Origin: Granulicella aggregans
GTDB taxonomy: Bacteria > Acidobacteriota > Terriglobia > Terriglobales > Acidobacteriaceae
Length of the DNA: 64,000 bases
Reading direction: 5' to 3'
NCBI RefSeq assembly: GCF_025685565.1
Contig: NZ_JAGSYE010000001.1
Coordinates: 1,736,001 to 1,800,000, forward strand
The position numbers and the translations under genes are program-made. Position 1 is the stretch's first letter, and every line of letters begins with the position of its first letter. A model generated the notes under the pieces. It was not told the DNA's origin. It searched no databases and saw only the letters and a list, made by a program, of their open reading frames with translations. Of the stretch, positions 23,628 to 32,811 are shown piece after piece.

Positions 23628-24398
23628 ATGAGCAACACCGAAAAGTTCACCGGCCGCGTCTCCGCCTACGTCGCCTACCGCGAACGCTACGACCCCGAGA
23701 TCGTCCTCCCCGTCCTCCGCGAGTGGCGCGTCCTCGAACCCGACTGGCTCATCGCCGACATCGGCGCAGGCACCGGCATGTTGTCCGACGTCTTCCTCGC
23801 CAGCGGCAATCGCGTCCTCGCCATCGAACCCAACGCCGAGATGCGCCAGGCCTGCGCGCAACTCCACCCCGCCAACCCCAATCTCTCAATCATCGACGGC
23901 ACCGCCGAAGCCACCGGCCTCGCCAGCGCCTCCGTCGATGTCGTCGCCGTAGGCCGCGCCCTGCACTGGTTCAACCTCGAAGCCACCCTGCCCGAGTTCC
24001 GCCGCATCCTCAAGCCGAATGGCTGGGTCATCATCCTCGCCTTCGGCCGTTCCAAAGAGGGCAGGGAAGAGAACATCGCCTACGAAGACTTTCTCCGCCC
24101 CTTCACCCAGGATGGCGAAGGGACCCGCGTCACCTACGCCGTATACCAGCGCCTCAAAGACCACTTCCCCGGCGACGAGTTCCACCACAAGGAGATCCCG
24201 GGAGAGATGTCGCTCGATTGGGACGCCCTCCGTGGCCTAACCCTCTCGCTCTCGCACGCGCCGCTGCCCGGTACGCCACAGTTCGCGCCCTTCGAGGCTT
24301 CCCTGACCCGCTACTTCGACAGATATCAGCAGGATGGCAGGATCACCCTCACCACCCGCTACTGGATCAACGCCGCTCGCTTCAACCAAGCCCTCTAA
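23628..24398 (+). CDS. Class I SAM-dependent methyltransferase
   Basis: Methyltransferase of 256 residues of the UbiE/Methyltransf_11 type. Motif I is LIADIGAGTGMLSDVF, the acidic end of strand 2 is AIEPN, and motif II/III are SIIDGTAEATGLASASVDVV and VGRALHWFNLEATLPEFRRI. The segment before motif I (FTGRVSAYVAYRERYDPE) is common in trans-aconitate methyltransferase-like proteins. TAGGA lies shortly before the ATG. The acceptor is unknown. It precedes the ABC exporter by 44 bases on the same strand, so the three may be co-transcribed. Confidence 0.9.
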   Translation: MSNTEKFTGRVSAYVAYRERYDPEIVLPVLREWRVLEPDWLIADIGAGTGMLSDVFLASGNRVLAIEPNAEMRQACAQLHPANPNLSIIDGTAEATGLASASVDVVAVGRALHWFNLEATLPEFRRILKPNGWVIILAFGRSKEGREENIAYEDFLRPFTQDGEGTRVTYAVYQRLKDHFPGDEFHHKEIPGEMSLDWDALRGLTLSLSHAPLPGTPQFAPFEASLTRYFDRYQQDGRITLTTRYWINAARFNQAL

Positions 24399-24442
24399 AC
24401 CGCCCCTGATAGACTCACCTCATCACCCAATCCCGAGATCCC

Positions 24443-25402
24443 ATGCCTATCGTCGAACTGCATAACGTCCGTAAGGTGTACGACACCAAGGTCGCCGTCC
24501 ACGGACTCTCCTTCAAGATCGAACCCGGTACCATGTTCGGTCTCCTCGGCCCCAATGGCTCCGGCAAGACCTCCTCCATCCGCATGATGATCGGCATCAC
24601 CGTGCCGGACTCCGGCTCGGTCACCCTCCTCGGCCAGCCCTTCGATCGCAGGAACCTGAACCGCGTCGGCTACCTGCCCGAAGAGCGCGGCCTCTACAAG
24701 AAGATGAACGTCCTCGATCAGCTCGTCTTCCTCGGCCAGCTCCACGGCCTCGACGCAGCCACAGCCAAAAAGCGCTCCCTCATCTGGTGCGAGCGCATGG
24801 AGATCTCCGAGGCCATCCCCAAGAAGACCGAAGAGCTCTCCAAGGGCATGCAGCAGAAGATCCAGTTCATCGCGTCGCTCTTGCACGAGCCTGACCTCAT
24901 CATCATGGACGAGCCCTTCAGCGGCCTCGACCCCGTCAACGCAACCCTCCTTCAAGACACGTTGGTCGACCTACGCAAGGAAGGCAAAGCCGTCCTCTTC
25001 TCCACCCACCGCATGGACCAGGTTGAAAAACTCTGCGACGAGATCGCCCTGATCAGCGGCGGTCATCTCCTGCTCTCCGGCTCCATGCGCGAGGTCAAAT
25101 CCACCTACCCGCGCAACCGCGTCCAGATCGTCTTCGAAGGCTCAGATGCCTTCCTGAAGCACCCCGCGATCGAAGAGGCCAAGAACTACAGCGGCCACGC
25201 CGAGATCAAACTAGCCCCATCGTCCGATCTCGCCTCCGCCTCGAACGCGGTCCTCACCGAAGCCCTCACCGGAGCCCGAGTCTCCCGCTTCGAAGTGATG
25301 GAGCCAACCTTGGAGGAGATCTTCATCGAGCGCGTTACCGCCCAGACTGCGGCCCAGAACACCGCCAGCGCCACCACGAACGGAGTCGCCGTCCATGCCT
25401 AG
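24443..25402 (+). CDS. ABC transporter ATP-binding protein (NatA-type)
   Basis: Nucleotide-binding subunit of an ABC-2 exporter, 319 residues. It has Walker A GLLGPNGSGKTSS, signature ELSKGMQQKIQF, Walker B LIIMDEPFSGLDP and the switch FSTHRMDQVE. The C-terminal extension of about 100 residues is typical of NatA/DrrA-like subunits. Its frame overlaps the permease gene by eight bases, so the two are translationally coupled and form one exporter. Na+ or drug export is the usual assignment for this branch; the substrate is not shown here. Confidence 0.93.
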   Translation: MPIVELHNVRKVYDTKVAVHGLSFKIEPGTMFGLLGPNGSGKTSSIRMMIGITVPDSGSVTLLGQPFDRRNLNRVGYLPEERGLYKKMNVLDQLVFLGQLHGLDAATAKKRSLIWCERMEISEAIPKKTEELSKGMQQKIQFIASLLHEPDLIIMDEPFSGLDPVNATLLQDTLVDLRKEGKAVLFSTHRMDQVEKLCDEIALISGGHLLLSGSMREVKSTYPRNRVQIVFEGSDAFLKHPAIEEAKNYSGHAEIKLAPSSDLASASNAVLTEALTGARVSRFEVMEPTLEEIFIERVTAQTAAQNTASATTNGVAVHA

Positions 25403-26642
25403 CAGCTTCCTTCACAACACCTGGCTCATCGCCCGCCGCGAGTACGTCGAGCGCATCCGCGCCAAGAGCTTCATCGTCATGACCGTCCTCATTCCCGCGC
25501 TCATGGGCGGCCTCACCTTCGCGATGAACTTTGCGACCGGCAAGAACGCGAAGTCCGATGTCAACATTGCCATCGTCACCCAGGACTCGAAGTTCGGCCT
25601 CGACCTCCAGCAGGAACTCGCGAAGCACAAGCACCCGAAGATCACCGCCGATGTCATCGCGCCTCCGGGCGCAGACACCCGCGCCGTTCTCGAAGGCGAG
25701 TTCAAGGACAAGAGCCTCGATGGATATCTCTGGGTCACGCCCCCGGCATCCGCACACGCAGCCCCTACCTTTGAATGGAAGACCCGCGCCAAGGGCTACC
25801 TCAACACCCAGACCGAGCTCAGCGAATCCATCCGCACCGTCCTCACCCGCGAGGGCCTCGCCCACTCCGGCATGGGTTCGCCCGACGTCGACGCTCTCAT
25901 GCAGCCCATCGACCTCGACGCCACCACCGCCAGCAAGGACTCCGCGGCCTCCGGCGAAGCCGTTGCCTTCGGCCTCTTCTTCATCATGTACTTCGTCATC
26001 CTCTTCTACGGGATGAACGTCGCCCGCTCCATCATCGAAGAGAAGACCTCGCGTATCTTCGAGGTCCTGCTCGCCACCATCAGGCCCGAAGAGATGATGG
26101 CCGGCAAGGTCCTCGGCGTCGGTTCGGTCGGCCTCACCCAGGTAGGCATCTGGCTCCTCGGAGCCATCGCGCTTAGCGCACGCGGCCTCGTATCCCTCGG
26201 TGACGACTTTGCCTTCCACATCACCGCCCGCCAGGGAATCTTCTTCGTCGTCTTCTTCTTCCTCGGCTACACGCTCTACTCCGGCATGGCCGCCGCACTT
26301 GGTGCCATGACCAGCTCCGAGCAGGAGCTGCAGCAGATGAACATCTTCCTCATGCTGCCGCTCATCGCCTGCTCGGGCGTGGTCTTCACCGTCGTCTCAG
26401 ACCCCAGCGGAACCGTGGCAAAGGTCTTCTCCTTCATCCCCTTCTGTACGCCACTCATCATGTACGTCCGCATCGCGGTCAGCCAGCCACCCTGGTACGA
26501 GATCGCGATCTCCATCGCCGCGCTATGCGCCACCATCGTGGCGATCCTATGGTTCGCTGCGAGAATCTACCGCGTAGGCATCCTGATGTACGGCAAAAAG
26601 CCGAACCTACCGGAACTCCTCCGCTGGCTCAAGTACAGCTAA
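25395..26642 (+). CDS. ABC-2 type exporter permease (NatB-type)
   Basis: Membrane subunit of 415 residues paired with the preceding ATPase. There is one N-terminal helix (FIVMTVLIPALMGGLTFAMNF), a large external domain of about 150 residues, and then five to six C-terminal helices starting at AFGLFFIMYFVILFYGMNVA. The cytoplasmic motif SIIEEKTSRIFEVLLATIRP is diagnostic for the ABC2_membrane_3/NatB family. The start overlaps the ATPase gene by eight bases. Two A repeats follow the stop. Confidence 0.92.
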   Translation: MPSSFLHNTWLIARREYVERIRAKSFIVMTVLIPALMGGLTFAMNFATGKNAKSDVNIAIVTQDSKFGLDLQQELAKHKHPKITADVIAPPGADTRAVLEGEFKDKSLDGYLWVTPPASAHAAPTFEWKTRAKGYLNTQTELSESIRTVLTREGLAHSGMGSPDVDALMQPIDLDATTASKDSAASGEAVAFGLFFIMYFVILFYGMNVARSIIEEKTSRIFEVLLATIRPEEMMAGKVLGVGSVGLTQVGIWLLGAIALSARGLVSLGDDFAFHITARQGIFFVVFFFLGYTLYSGMAAALGAMTSSEQELQQMNIFLMLPLIACSGVVFTVVSDPSGTVAKVFSFIPFCTPLIMYVRIAVSQPPWYEIAISIAALCATIVAILWFAARIYRVGILMYGKKPNLPELLRWLKYS

Positions 26643-26663
26643 AACTCCGAAGCTCCACAAAAT

Positions 26664-26705
26664 CGGGTGCCCCATTCATCGCAGTTTTATCGCGATGAGT
26701 GGGAC
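26664..26705. repeat. Palindromic repeat, family A
   Basis: CGGGTGCCCCATTCATCGC and GCGATGAGTGGGAC; first of two A units in tandem, 48 bases apart. Confidence 0.85.
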
Positions 26706-26752
26706 ATTCGTGCGAAGCACGAACCGCTCTCCCCTAACCCGCCACCAACGCT

Positions 26753-26797
26753 CGGGTGCCCCATCCATCGCAGCTTCATCGCGAGGGGTGGGAAAGT
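26753..26797. repeat. Palindromic repeat, family A
   Basis: CGGGTGCCCCATCCATCGC and GCGAGGGGTGGGAAAGT; the right arm has decayed slightly. Second of two tandem A units. Confidence 0.75.
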
Positions 26798-26824
26798 AAG
26801 CTTTTTCCCAGCTAAACTACCCAA

Positions 26825-27487
26825 GTGCCACCACCCACCTACACCCCCACCCAGCGCCTGACCCTCTTCCTCGTCCCGCGCCTGGCCTCGCTCCTCATCC
26901 GCATCCTCGGCTCGACCCTCCGTTACGAAGATCTCATCGCTCCCGGAGTCACCCCCGGCTCGCAGATCCCCGGCCCCGTCGTCTACGCCTTCTGGCACCG
27001 TTGCCTGCTCTCCTGCGCCTACTACTTCCGCGGCCAGAAGATCGCGATCCTCATCTCCCGCAGCTTCGATGGCGAACTCATCGCCCGCACCGTGGAACGT
27101 CTCGGCTTCATCGCCATCCGCGGGTCAAGCTCAAGGGGCGGCGCCATGGCCCTAAAACAAATAGCCGACGAGTACGGTCGTGGCACCCGCTGCGCCATCA
27201 CCGCCGACGGCCCCCGAGGCCCCAATATGGTCGCCAAACCCGGCACCGCCCAGTTCGCCCAGTTGGTCGGCACCTGGGTCGGCACCTTCTACGTCCTTCC
27301 ACTCCGCGCCTGGGAGCTCAAGACCTGGGACCGATTCCTCATCCCCAAACCCTTCAGCCGAGTGCTCATCACCTGGCCTCCCCACGTCCCCGCCGAAGAC
27401 GTCACCGAACAATCCGTCCAGGCCAATTTGGACCTCGCTGTCGCCATGACCCTCCCGCCCTTCAACCCAAAATCGTCGTCATTCTGA
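26825..27487 (+). CDS. DUF374 family lysophospholipid-acyltransferase-like protein
   Basis: Predicted membrane-associated acyltransferase of 220 residues, related to lipid A/lysophospholipid acyltransferases. Family marks are VVYAFWHRCLLSCAYYF (His of the acyltransferase motif), ILISRSFDGELIARTVERLG, IRGSSSRGGAMALKQ and the TADGPRGP motif. An amphipathic N-terminus (LFLVPRLASLLIRILG) could anchor it. The start is GTG at 26825. The stop codon TGA is supplied by a C-family repeat at 27478-27504, so the last residues (SSSF) are encoded by the repeat and the protein end has probably been moved by its insertion. Confidence 0.88.
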   Translation: MPPPTYTPTQRLTLFLVPRLASLLIRILGSTLRYEDLIAPGVTPGSQIPGPVVYAFWHRCLLSCAYYFRGQKIAILISRSFDGELIARTVERLGFIAIRGSSSRGGAMALKQIADEYGRGTRCAITADGPRGPNMVAKPGTAQFAQLVGTWVGTFYVLPLRAWELKTWDRFLIPKPFSRVLITWPPHVPAEDVTEQSVQANLDLAVAMTLPPFNPKSSSF

Positions 27488-27504
27488 GCGAAGCGAAGAA
27501 TCCC
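27478..27504. repeat. Hairpin repeat, family C, supplying a stop codon
   Basis: GTCATTCTGAGCGAAGCG and AAGAATCCC. The TGA inside ATTCTGAG is the stop of the DUF374 gene. Confidence 0.8.
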
Positions 27505-27584
27505 GAGAGATTACCTACCGCCCCGATCTCCCGACCGTTTCGGTCTCACACTCCTCTCTCGCCGCTTCAATTTAGGATTTTCCA

Positions 27585-28094
27585 ATGAGCACTTTCTGGG
27601 TAGAGACCGAAAATCAACTCCGCGTGGCGATCGTGCCCCGTCCGCGTGGAGGAGACTGGCTCGAAGAGGAGATAGCTCATATCAAGCGAGATGGCATTAA
27701 CGTCCTCGTCTCCATGCTTCCTGAAGACGAAGCGAACGAACTGGGCCTCTCTTCTGAAGCTGCGCTCTGTAGAGCAGCGGGAGTCATCTTCAAATCGTTC
27801 GCTATTACAGATCGAGAGACTCCCGCTTCAACCACCGCATTTAAATCATTCGTTGAAGGCCTCCAATCTGAACTCCGCGCGGGACGAAGTATCGCTGTCC
27901 ACTGTCGAGCCTCAATTGGTCGTTCCTCCCTTTTGCTTGCCTCGCTGCTCTGCGCTGAGGGTTTCCAGCCAGAGGACGCCTTTACGCGTCTCTCAAAGGC
28001 CAGAGGTCTACAGGTCCCCGATACTCAAGAGCAAGTCCGCTGGGTCGAACGCTTCGTCGCCAGCCTTCAGCCCAAGAAACAACGGACAATCTAA
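27585..28094 (+). CDS. Cysteine-based protein phosphatase (dual-specificity / tyrosine type)
   Basis: Cytoplasmic phosphatase of 169 residues. The signature P-loop [10 protein letters not shown] (HCx5RS) carries the catalytic Cys and Arg. The general-acid region is probably ITDRETPAS, and the segment [16 protein letters not shown] upstream is typical of small bacterial members. Codon use is less C-biased than in its neighbours, so recent acquisition is possible. It ends two bases before queA and is probably co-transcribed with it, without an obvious functional link. Substrate unknown. Confidence 0.85.
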   Translation: MSTFWVETENQLRVAIVPRPRGGDWLEEEIAHIKRDGINVLVSMLPEDEANELGLSSEAALCRAAGVIFKSFAITDRETPASTTAFKSFVEGLQSELRAGRSIAVHCRASIGRSSLLLASLLCAEGFQPEDAFTRLSKARGLQVPDTQEQVRWVERFVASLQPKKQRTI

Positions 28095-28096
28095 CC

Positions 28097-29218
28097 TTGC
28101 TCGTCTCCGACTTCAACTTCTCGCTCCCCGAAGACCTCATCGCCCAATCCCCGCCAGCGATCCGCGGCACCAGCCGCATGATGCATCTTGATCGCGCCAC
28201 TGGCACCCTCAAAGACGACACCTTCGTCAACCTCCCCAGCTATCTCCACGAAGGCGACCTTCTCATCCTCAACGACAGCCGAGTCATCCCCGCCCGCCTC
28301 TACGCCACGCGAGCGCGCAGCCCGCACACTCAAAGCTCCTCGCCCGATCCAACGGGCCGCATCGAGGTCCTCCTAACCCAGCAGCTTCCCGGTAAAGAAC
28401 GAGAAGACAACATCTGGTCCGCCCTCGTCCGCCCCAGTCGCAAGATCCAGCCCGGCGAACACCTGAACTTCGCCGACGAAACCAACGCGATCGCCCTAAC
28501 GGCCGAAGTCCTAACCGCCGGAGACTTCGGCGAACGCACCCTCCGCTTCGCCCCCACTGCCGAACCCTTCCACGCCATCCTCGACAGCATCGGTCACATG
28601 CCTCTGCCGCCCTACATCCACCGCGATGACTCCGGCGAGGACCGCACACGCTACCAGACCGTCTACGCCAACCAGCCCGGCTCCGCCGCCGCGCCTACCG
28701 CCGGCCTCCACTTTACTTCTGAAGTATTGCAAGCCCTCAAATCCAAAGGCATTCAAATCGAGTACGTCACCCTCCACGTAGGCCTCGGCACCTTCCAGCC
28801 CGTCCGCGCCACCCACCTCGCCGACATCCGCCTCCACGCTGAGCACTACACTCTCACCGCTACAACCGCTGCAGCGATCAACAAAGCACTCGCAGAGAAG
28901 CGAAGGATCATCGCCGCCGGCACCACCACCACGCGCACGCTCGAACACTGCGCCCTCATCTCCAACGGCGAGCCGCTAGAGTCCCACTCCGGCCAGACCA
29001 GCATCTTCATCTCGCCCGGTCATGAATTCAAGATCGTACAAGGCCTCCTCACCAACTTTCACCTCCCGCAGTCGACGCTCATCATGCTGGTCAGCGCCCT
29101 CGCCGCGCAATCCCGTACGCCCGAGCAGGGAAGGGAACTCATCCTCTCCGCCTACCGCCACGCCGTCGAGCAGCGTTACCGCTTCTTCAGCTACGGCGAC
29201 TGCATGTTGATTACCTAG
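28097..29218 (+). CDS. queA: S-adenosylmethionine:tRNA ribosyltransferase-isomerase QueA
   Basis: Penultimate enzyme of queuosine synthesis; it transfers and isomerises the ribosyl part of SAM onto preQ1 at tRNA position 34. The 373-residue product has [10 protein letters not shown], the family block [25 protein letters not shown] and [12 protein letters not shown], then [12 protein letters not shown] and the end block [30 protein letters not shown]. The start is TTG at 28097, only two bases after the phosphatase stop. Other queuosine genes are not in the window. A small loop around residue 75 (AARS-type Ser/Pro segment) makes it slightly longer than usual. Confidence 0.95.
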   Translation: MLVSDFNFSLPEDLIAQSPPAIRGTSRMMHLDRATGTLKDDTFVNLPSYLHEGDLLILNDSRVIPARLYATRARSPHTQSSSPDPTGRIEVLLTQQLPGKEREDNIWSALVRPSRKIQPGEHLNFADETNAIALTAEVLTAGDFGERTLRFAPTAEPFHAILDSIGHMPLPPYIHRDDSGEDRTRYQTVYANQPGSAAAPTAGLHFTSEVLQALKSKGIQIEYVTLHVGLGTFQPVRATHLADIRLHAEHYTLTATTAAAINKALAEKRRIIAAGTTTTRTLEHCALISNGEPLESHSGQTSIFISPGHEFKIVQGLLTNFHLPQSTLIMLVSALAAQSRTPEQGRELILSAYRHAVEQRYRFFSYGDCMLIT

Positions 29219-29225
29219 CGGTCTA

Positions 29226-29708
29226 TTACTCAGCGGCCGGCACAACCACCCGCGTGCTATGGAAGAACACCAGCGTCCACGCGCCATCCTGCTTCTTCAG
29301 AATCGCGGACTCCAGCCACTGCTGCGGTGCCGGTGCACTGGCTCCCGGCATCTGGATCGACCCGTCGTTCAGATAGGTAATCCACGCCCTGTCGCACTCC
29401 ACCGTTACCTCAGGCTTCGTCACGTTCCACACAAACTTTGCGCCCTTGTCCTGAAACGCCTTCACAGCGTCCATCAGGCTGTCCATGCTTTCGTAACGCA
29501 CTCCGCCATCGAACGCATAGAATCCCGGCGCAACCACCGTATGCAGCTTCGCGAAGTCATCGACTGTCGCCGCCTCGTACATGGTGCGCATGGTCTGCAC
29601 TACGGCGGCCTTGTCTTTCGGGTCGGTCTTACAGTTTTGCGCGTTCGCACCCCGGCACTTCCCCAGGCTCAACAGACCGCACACAAACAGCGGTAATAAC
29701 TTCCGCAT
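29226..29708 (-). CDS. Secreted NTF2-fold protein (DUF4440/SnoaL-like)
   Basis: Exported protein of 160 residues: signal peptide LLPLFVCGLLSLGKCRGANAQ, then a single alpha+beta cone domain. The pattern MRTMYEAATVDDFAKLHTVVAPGFYAFDGG, later AWITYLNDGSI, and WLESAILKKQDGAWTLVFFHSTRV is characteristic of DUF4440. These domains are often catalytic-like or ligand binding; no active site can be assigned. GAGGTG precedes the ATG. It is convergent with queA, with seven bases between the stops. Confidence 0.82.
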   Translation of the reverse strand: MRKLLPLFVCGLLSLGKCRGANAQNCKTDPKDKAAVVQTMRTMYEAATVDDFAKLHTVVAPGFYAFDGGVRYESMDSLMDAVKAFQDKGAKFVWNVTKPEVTVECDRAWITYLNDGSIQMPGASAPAPQQWLESAILKKQDGAWTLVFFHSTRVVVPAAE

Positions 29709-29803
29709 CCTTGCACCTCACCCCTGAGAGTTTGCGGCAATCGTACCACGCTCAGGAAGTCCATTCGCCACGCCGCCTCTCGCAGCCGTACCATCAATTC
29801 ATC

Positions 29804-32797
29804 ATGTCCGAAGCGCCGCACACCTCCGCCAAGCCCCCCATCTACCTCCTCGATTCGATGGCCTTCATCTTCCGCGCCTACCACGCCATGCAGCGGCAGC
29901 GCCCCATGTCGACACGCACCGGCATCCCCACGGCCGCGACCTATGTCTTCGTCAACATGATCAACAAGCTGCGCAAGGACTTTTCTCCCCAGTACCTCGC
30001 AGCCATCTATGACGTCGGTGCTCCCGTCCATCGCAACGAGCTGGCGACGCAGTTGAAAGACGTCCAGAAGTTCAACATCAAGACCCAGGCCTTCGAGACC
30101 ATCGAGTACGGCGGCTACAAGGCCAACCGAGCCGAGACCCCACCCGACCTCATCCAGCAGCAGCCTTACATCCGCCGCGCCCTCGAAGCCTTCCGCATCC
30201 CCATCCTCTACTACGAAGGCTTCGAGGCAGACGACGTCATCGGCACGCTCTCGCACAAGCTCGCCGCGCTCGGCCATCATGTCTACGTCATCTCGCCCGA
30301 CAAGGACATGATGCAACTCGTCACCGACGAAGTCAGCATCCTCAACCCCACCAAAGACAATCTCATCCTCGATCCCGCTGGTGTCACGAATGTCCTCGGC
30401 GTGCCTCCCGAACAGGTGATCGACGTGATGGCCCTCCGCGGCGACTCCGTCGACAACATCCCCGGCGCTCCCGGCATCGGCGACAAAGGTTCCATCGACA
30501 TCATCAAGGAGTTCGGCTCCGTAGAAGCCGCCCTCGACCGCGCCGACGAGGTCAAAAAGAAAACGTATCGCGAATCGTTACAAAATAATCGCGACAACAT
30601 TCTTCTCTCGAAAGAGCTCGTCACCATCCACACCGAGGTGCCTATCGACTTCTCCATCGAAGCCATGCGCACCCAGCCCGTCGACAACGCCGCCTGCCGC
30701 GCCCTCTTCTCCGAGCTCGAATTCACTACGCTGCTCAAAGAACTCGCGCCATCCGTCGACAACACCGTCATCTCTTACGATTTGAAACCCACGCAGCTAC
30801 AAATCGACCATCTCCTCACCGCCGCCCGCGCGATCAACCCCGAAACCGGCCGACCGCAGGGCCTAGCGATAGCCATCTTCGAAGACGCCACCGCCATCTC
30901 CGAAGAGATCGCCATCGAAGACCCCGCCGCCGAGACTGAAGTGGAACCCCCACCCGCCGAAACCATGTCCCTCTTCGGCGCTCCCACAGACACACCCCCC
31001 GAGACCTTGTCATCCTTCGCCGCAGGCGGAGGATCTGTTTCCTCGGCTACCACGGATGCTCCCGACCCCGCCTGCCGTCTAGGCCTTGCCGTCACCCCGA
31101 ACGAAGCCATCGAAGTCTCCCTCGACGCTCCCGGCATCAAAGAGGCACTCACCGACCCCACCCTCCCCAAAGACCTCCACGACCTAAAAGCCGTCCTCCG
31201 CGCCCTTGCACCGCACTCCATCGATCTGCAAGGTGTTCGCGACGACGTGATGCTGCTCAGCTACCTCGTCAATCCCACTCACGGCTCCCATACGCTGCCC
31301 GACATCGCGGCCCGCACCACCAGCCGAGCCCTGATCCATCAGCCCACCAAGCTCAACCCCTCCGACCCTAATCGCCTCCCGGAAGCCGCCGCCGCCATCG
31401 TTCGCCTCGCCACCGCACTCACTACGCAGCTTGCCGAAGCAGGCACATTCGAGCACGAGATCCCGAAAGATGACCCCGCCCTCGGAGGTGCTGTGACCCT
31501 CGAGATGCTGGTCACCGAAAAGCCAACGCGGAAGGAGGAAGTCTCCCCGCTTCATAACGTCTACAAGACCATCGATCTCCCCCTCGTCCCCGTCCTGCTC
31601 CGCATGGAACAGACCGGCGTCCGCGTCGACAGCGAAGTCCTGCGCGCCCTTTCAAGCCGTCTCTCCATCGACATCGACAACCTCGCCGAGCGCATCTACG
31701 CCCTCGCCGGCGAGACCATGGGTCTCGATGGGCCACACCGCTTCAACATCAACTCGCCCAAGCAGCTCGGCGATGTTCTCTTCAACAAGATGAACCTCCC
31801 CAAGCCCATGAAGTACGGCAAGGGAAAAGTAGTCAGCACCGCGCAAGACGTCCTCGAAGAGCTCGCCGAGCACCACACCGCCCCCGCTCTGGTCCTCGAG
31901 TACCGCCAGATGTCGAAGCTACGCAGCAACTACACCGATCAGCTTCCCACGCTCGCCGACTCCGAAGGCCGCGTCCACACCACCTTCAACCAGATCGGCA
32001 CCGCCACCGGCCGTCTCTCGTCGACGAACCCCAACCTGCAAAACATCCCCACCCGTACCGCCCTCGGCCGCGAGATCCGCACCGCCTTCATCCCCGCCCC
32101 CGGCAACCTGCTCATGTCCGCCGACTACTCCCAGATCGAGCTCCGCCTCATGGCCCACTTCTCACAGGACCCGCTCCTGCTCAACGCCTACCGCACAGAT
32201 CAGGACATCCACACCCTCACCGCAGCTGAGGTCTTCGGCGTTGATCCCGCCACCATGTCCAAAGAGACCCGCGCCCGAGCCAAGGCCGTCAACTTCGGCA
32301 TCGTCTACGGCATCAGCCCCTTCGGTCTCGCCGCCCAGCTAGGCATCGATCAGAAGGAAGCAAAGCTCTACATCGAGACCTACTTCGACCGCTACAAGGG
32401 CGTCCGCACCTTCATCGACGAGACCCTCGAAACCGTCCGCCGCGACGGCGCCGTCAAGACCTACTTCGGTCGCATCCGCCCCATCCCGGACATTCAGTCC
32501 CGCAACCCGAACATGCGCGGCTTCGCCGAGCGCACCGCCGTCAACACGCCGCTCCAAGGCACCGCCGCCGACCTCATCAAGCTCGCCATGATCGCCCTCG
32601 ATCGCGAGATGACCGCACGCAAACTCCGCTCGAAGATGACCCTGCAAGTACACGACGAACTCCTCTTCGACGTCGTTCCCGAAGAGGCCGACGAGCTCAA
32701 AGCCCTCGTCAAACAAGAGATGGAACACGTAGCCGAGTTCTCCATCCCCATCGTCGCCGACGTAGGCCTCGGCCAGAACTGGCGAGACATCAAGTAA
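29804..32797 (+). CDS. polA: DNA polymerase I
   Basis: Repair and Okazaki-fragment polymerase of about 997 residues. The 5'-3' exonuclease domain is clear (YLLDSMAFIFRAYHAMQ, YYEGFEADDVIGTL, VISPDKDMMQLV). The polymerase domain has motif A SADYSQIELRLMAHFSQD, motif B RAKAVNFGIVYGISPFG and motif C LQVHDELLFDV. The middle 3'-5' exonuclease-like domain lacks the catalytic D-x-E (it reads LGLAVTPNEA), so proofreading is probably absent, as in several other bacterial Pol I enzymes. Start ATG at 29804; the frame is open upstream but antisense to the DUF4440 gene. A D-family repeat (31007-31044) is read in frame in the linker before the exonuclease-like domain. Confidence 0.96.
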   Translation: MSEAPHTSAKPPIYLLDSMAFIFRAYHAMQRQRPMSTRTGIPTAATYVFVNMINKLRKDFSPQYLAAIYDVGAPVHRNELATQLKDVQKFNIKTQAFETIEYGGYKANRAETPPDLIQQQPYIRRALEAFRIPILYYEGFEADDVIGTLSHKLAALGHHVYVISPDKDMMQLVTDEVSILNPTKDNLILDPAGVTNVLGVPPEQVIDVMALRGDSVDNIPGAPGIGDKGSIDIIKEFGSVEAALDRADEVKKKTYRESLQNNRDNILLSKELVTIHTEVPIDFSIEAMRTQPVDNAACRALFSELEFTTLLKELAPSVDNTVISYDLKPTQLQIDHLLTAARAINPETGRPQGLAIAIFEDATAISEEIAIEDPAAETEVEPPPAETMSLFGAPTDTPPETLSSFAAGGGSVSSATTDAPDPACRLGLAVTPNEAIEVSLDAPGIKEALTDPTLPKDLHDLKAVLRALAPHSIDLQGVRDDVMLLSYLVNPTHGSHTLPDIAARTTSRALIHQPTKLNPSDPNRLPEAAAAIVRLATALTTQLAEAGTFEHEIPKDDPALGGAVTLEMLVTEKPTRKEEVSPLHNVYKTIDLPLVPVLLRMEQTGVRVDSEVLRALSSRLSIDIDNLAERIYALAGETMGLDGPHRFNINSPKQLGDVLFNKMNLPKPMKYGKGKVVSTAQDVLEELAEHHTAPALVLEYRQMSKLRSNYTDQLPTLADSEGRVHTTFNQIGTATGRLSSTNPNLQNIPTRTALGREIRTAFIPAPGNLLMSADYSQIELRLMAHFSQDPLLLNAYRTDQDIHTLTAAEVFGVDPATMSKETRARAKAVNFGIVYGISPFGLAAQLGIDQKEAKLYIETYFDRYKGVRTFIDETLETVRRDGAVKTYFGRIRPIPDIQSRNPNMRGFAERTAVNTPLQGTAADLIKLAMIALDREMTARKLRSKMTLQVHDELLFDVVPEEADELKALVKQEMEHVAEFSIPIVADVGLGQNWRDIK
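31007..31044. repeat. Hairpin repeat, family D, inside polA
   Basis: TTGTCATCCTTCGCCGCAGG and CGGAGGATCTGTTTCCT. It is read in frame as LSSFAAGGGSVSS at about residues 402-414, in a Pro/Thr-rich linker. Confidence 0.8.
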
Positions 32798-32811
32798 ATT
32801 CCGTCACGCCG

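Noticed and set aside
29438-29803. Upstream extension of the polA frame
   Set aside because: It runs antisense through the DUF4440 gene; PolA homology starts at about 29830.
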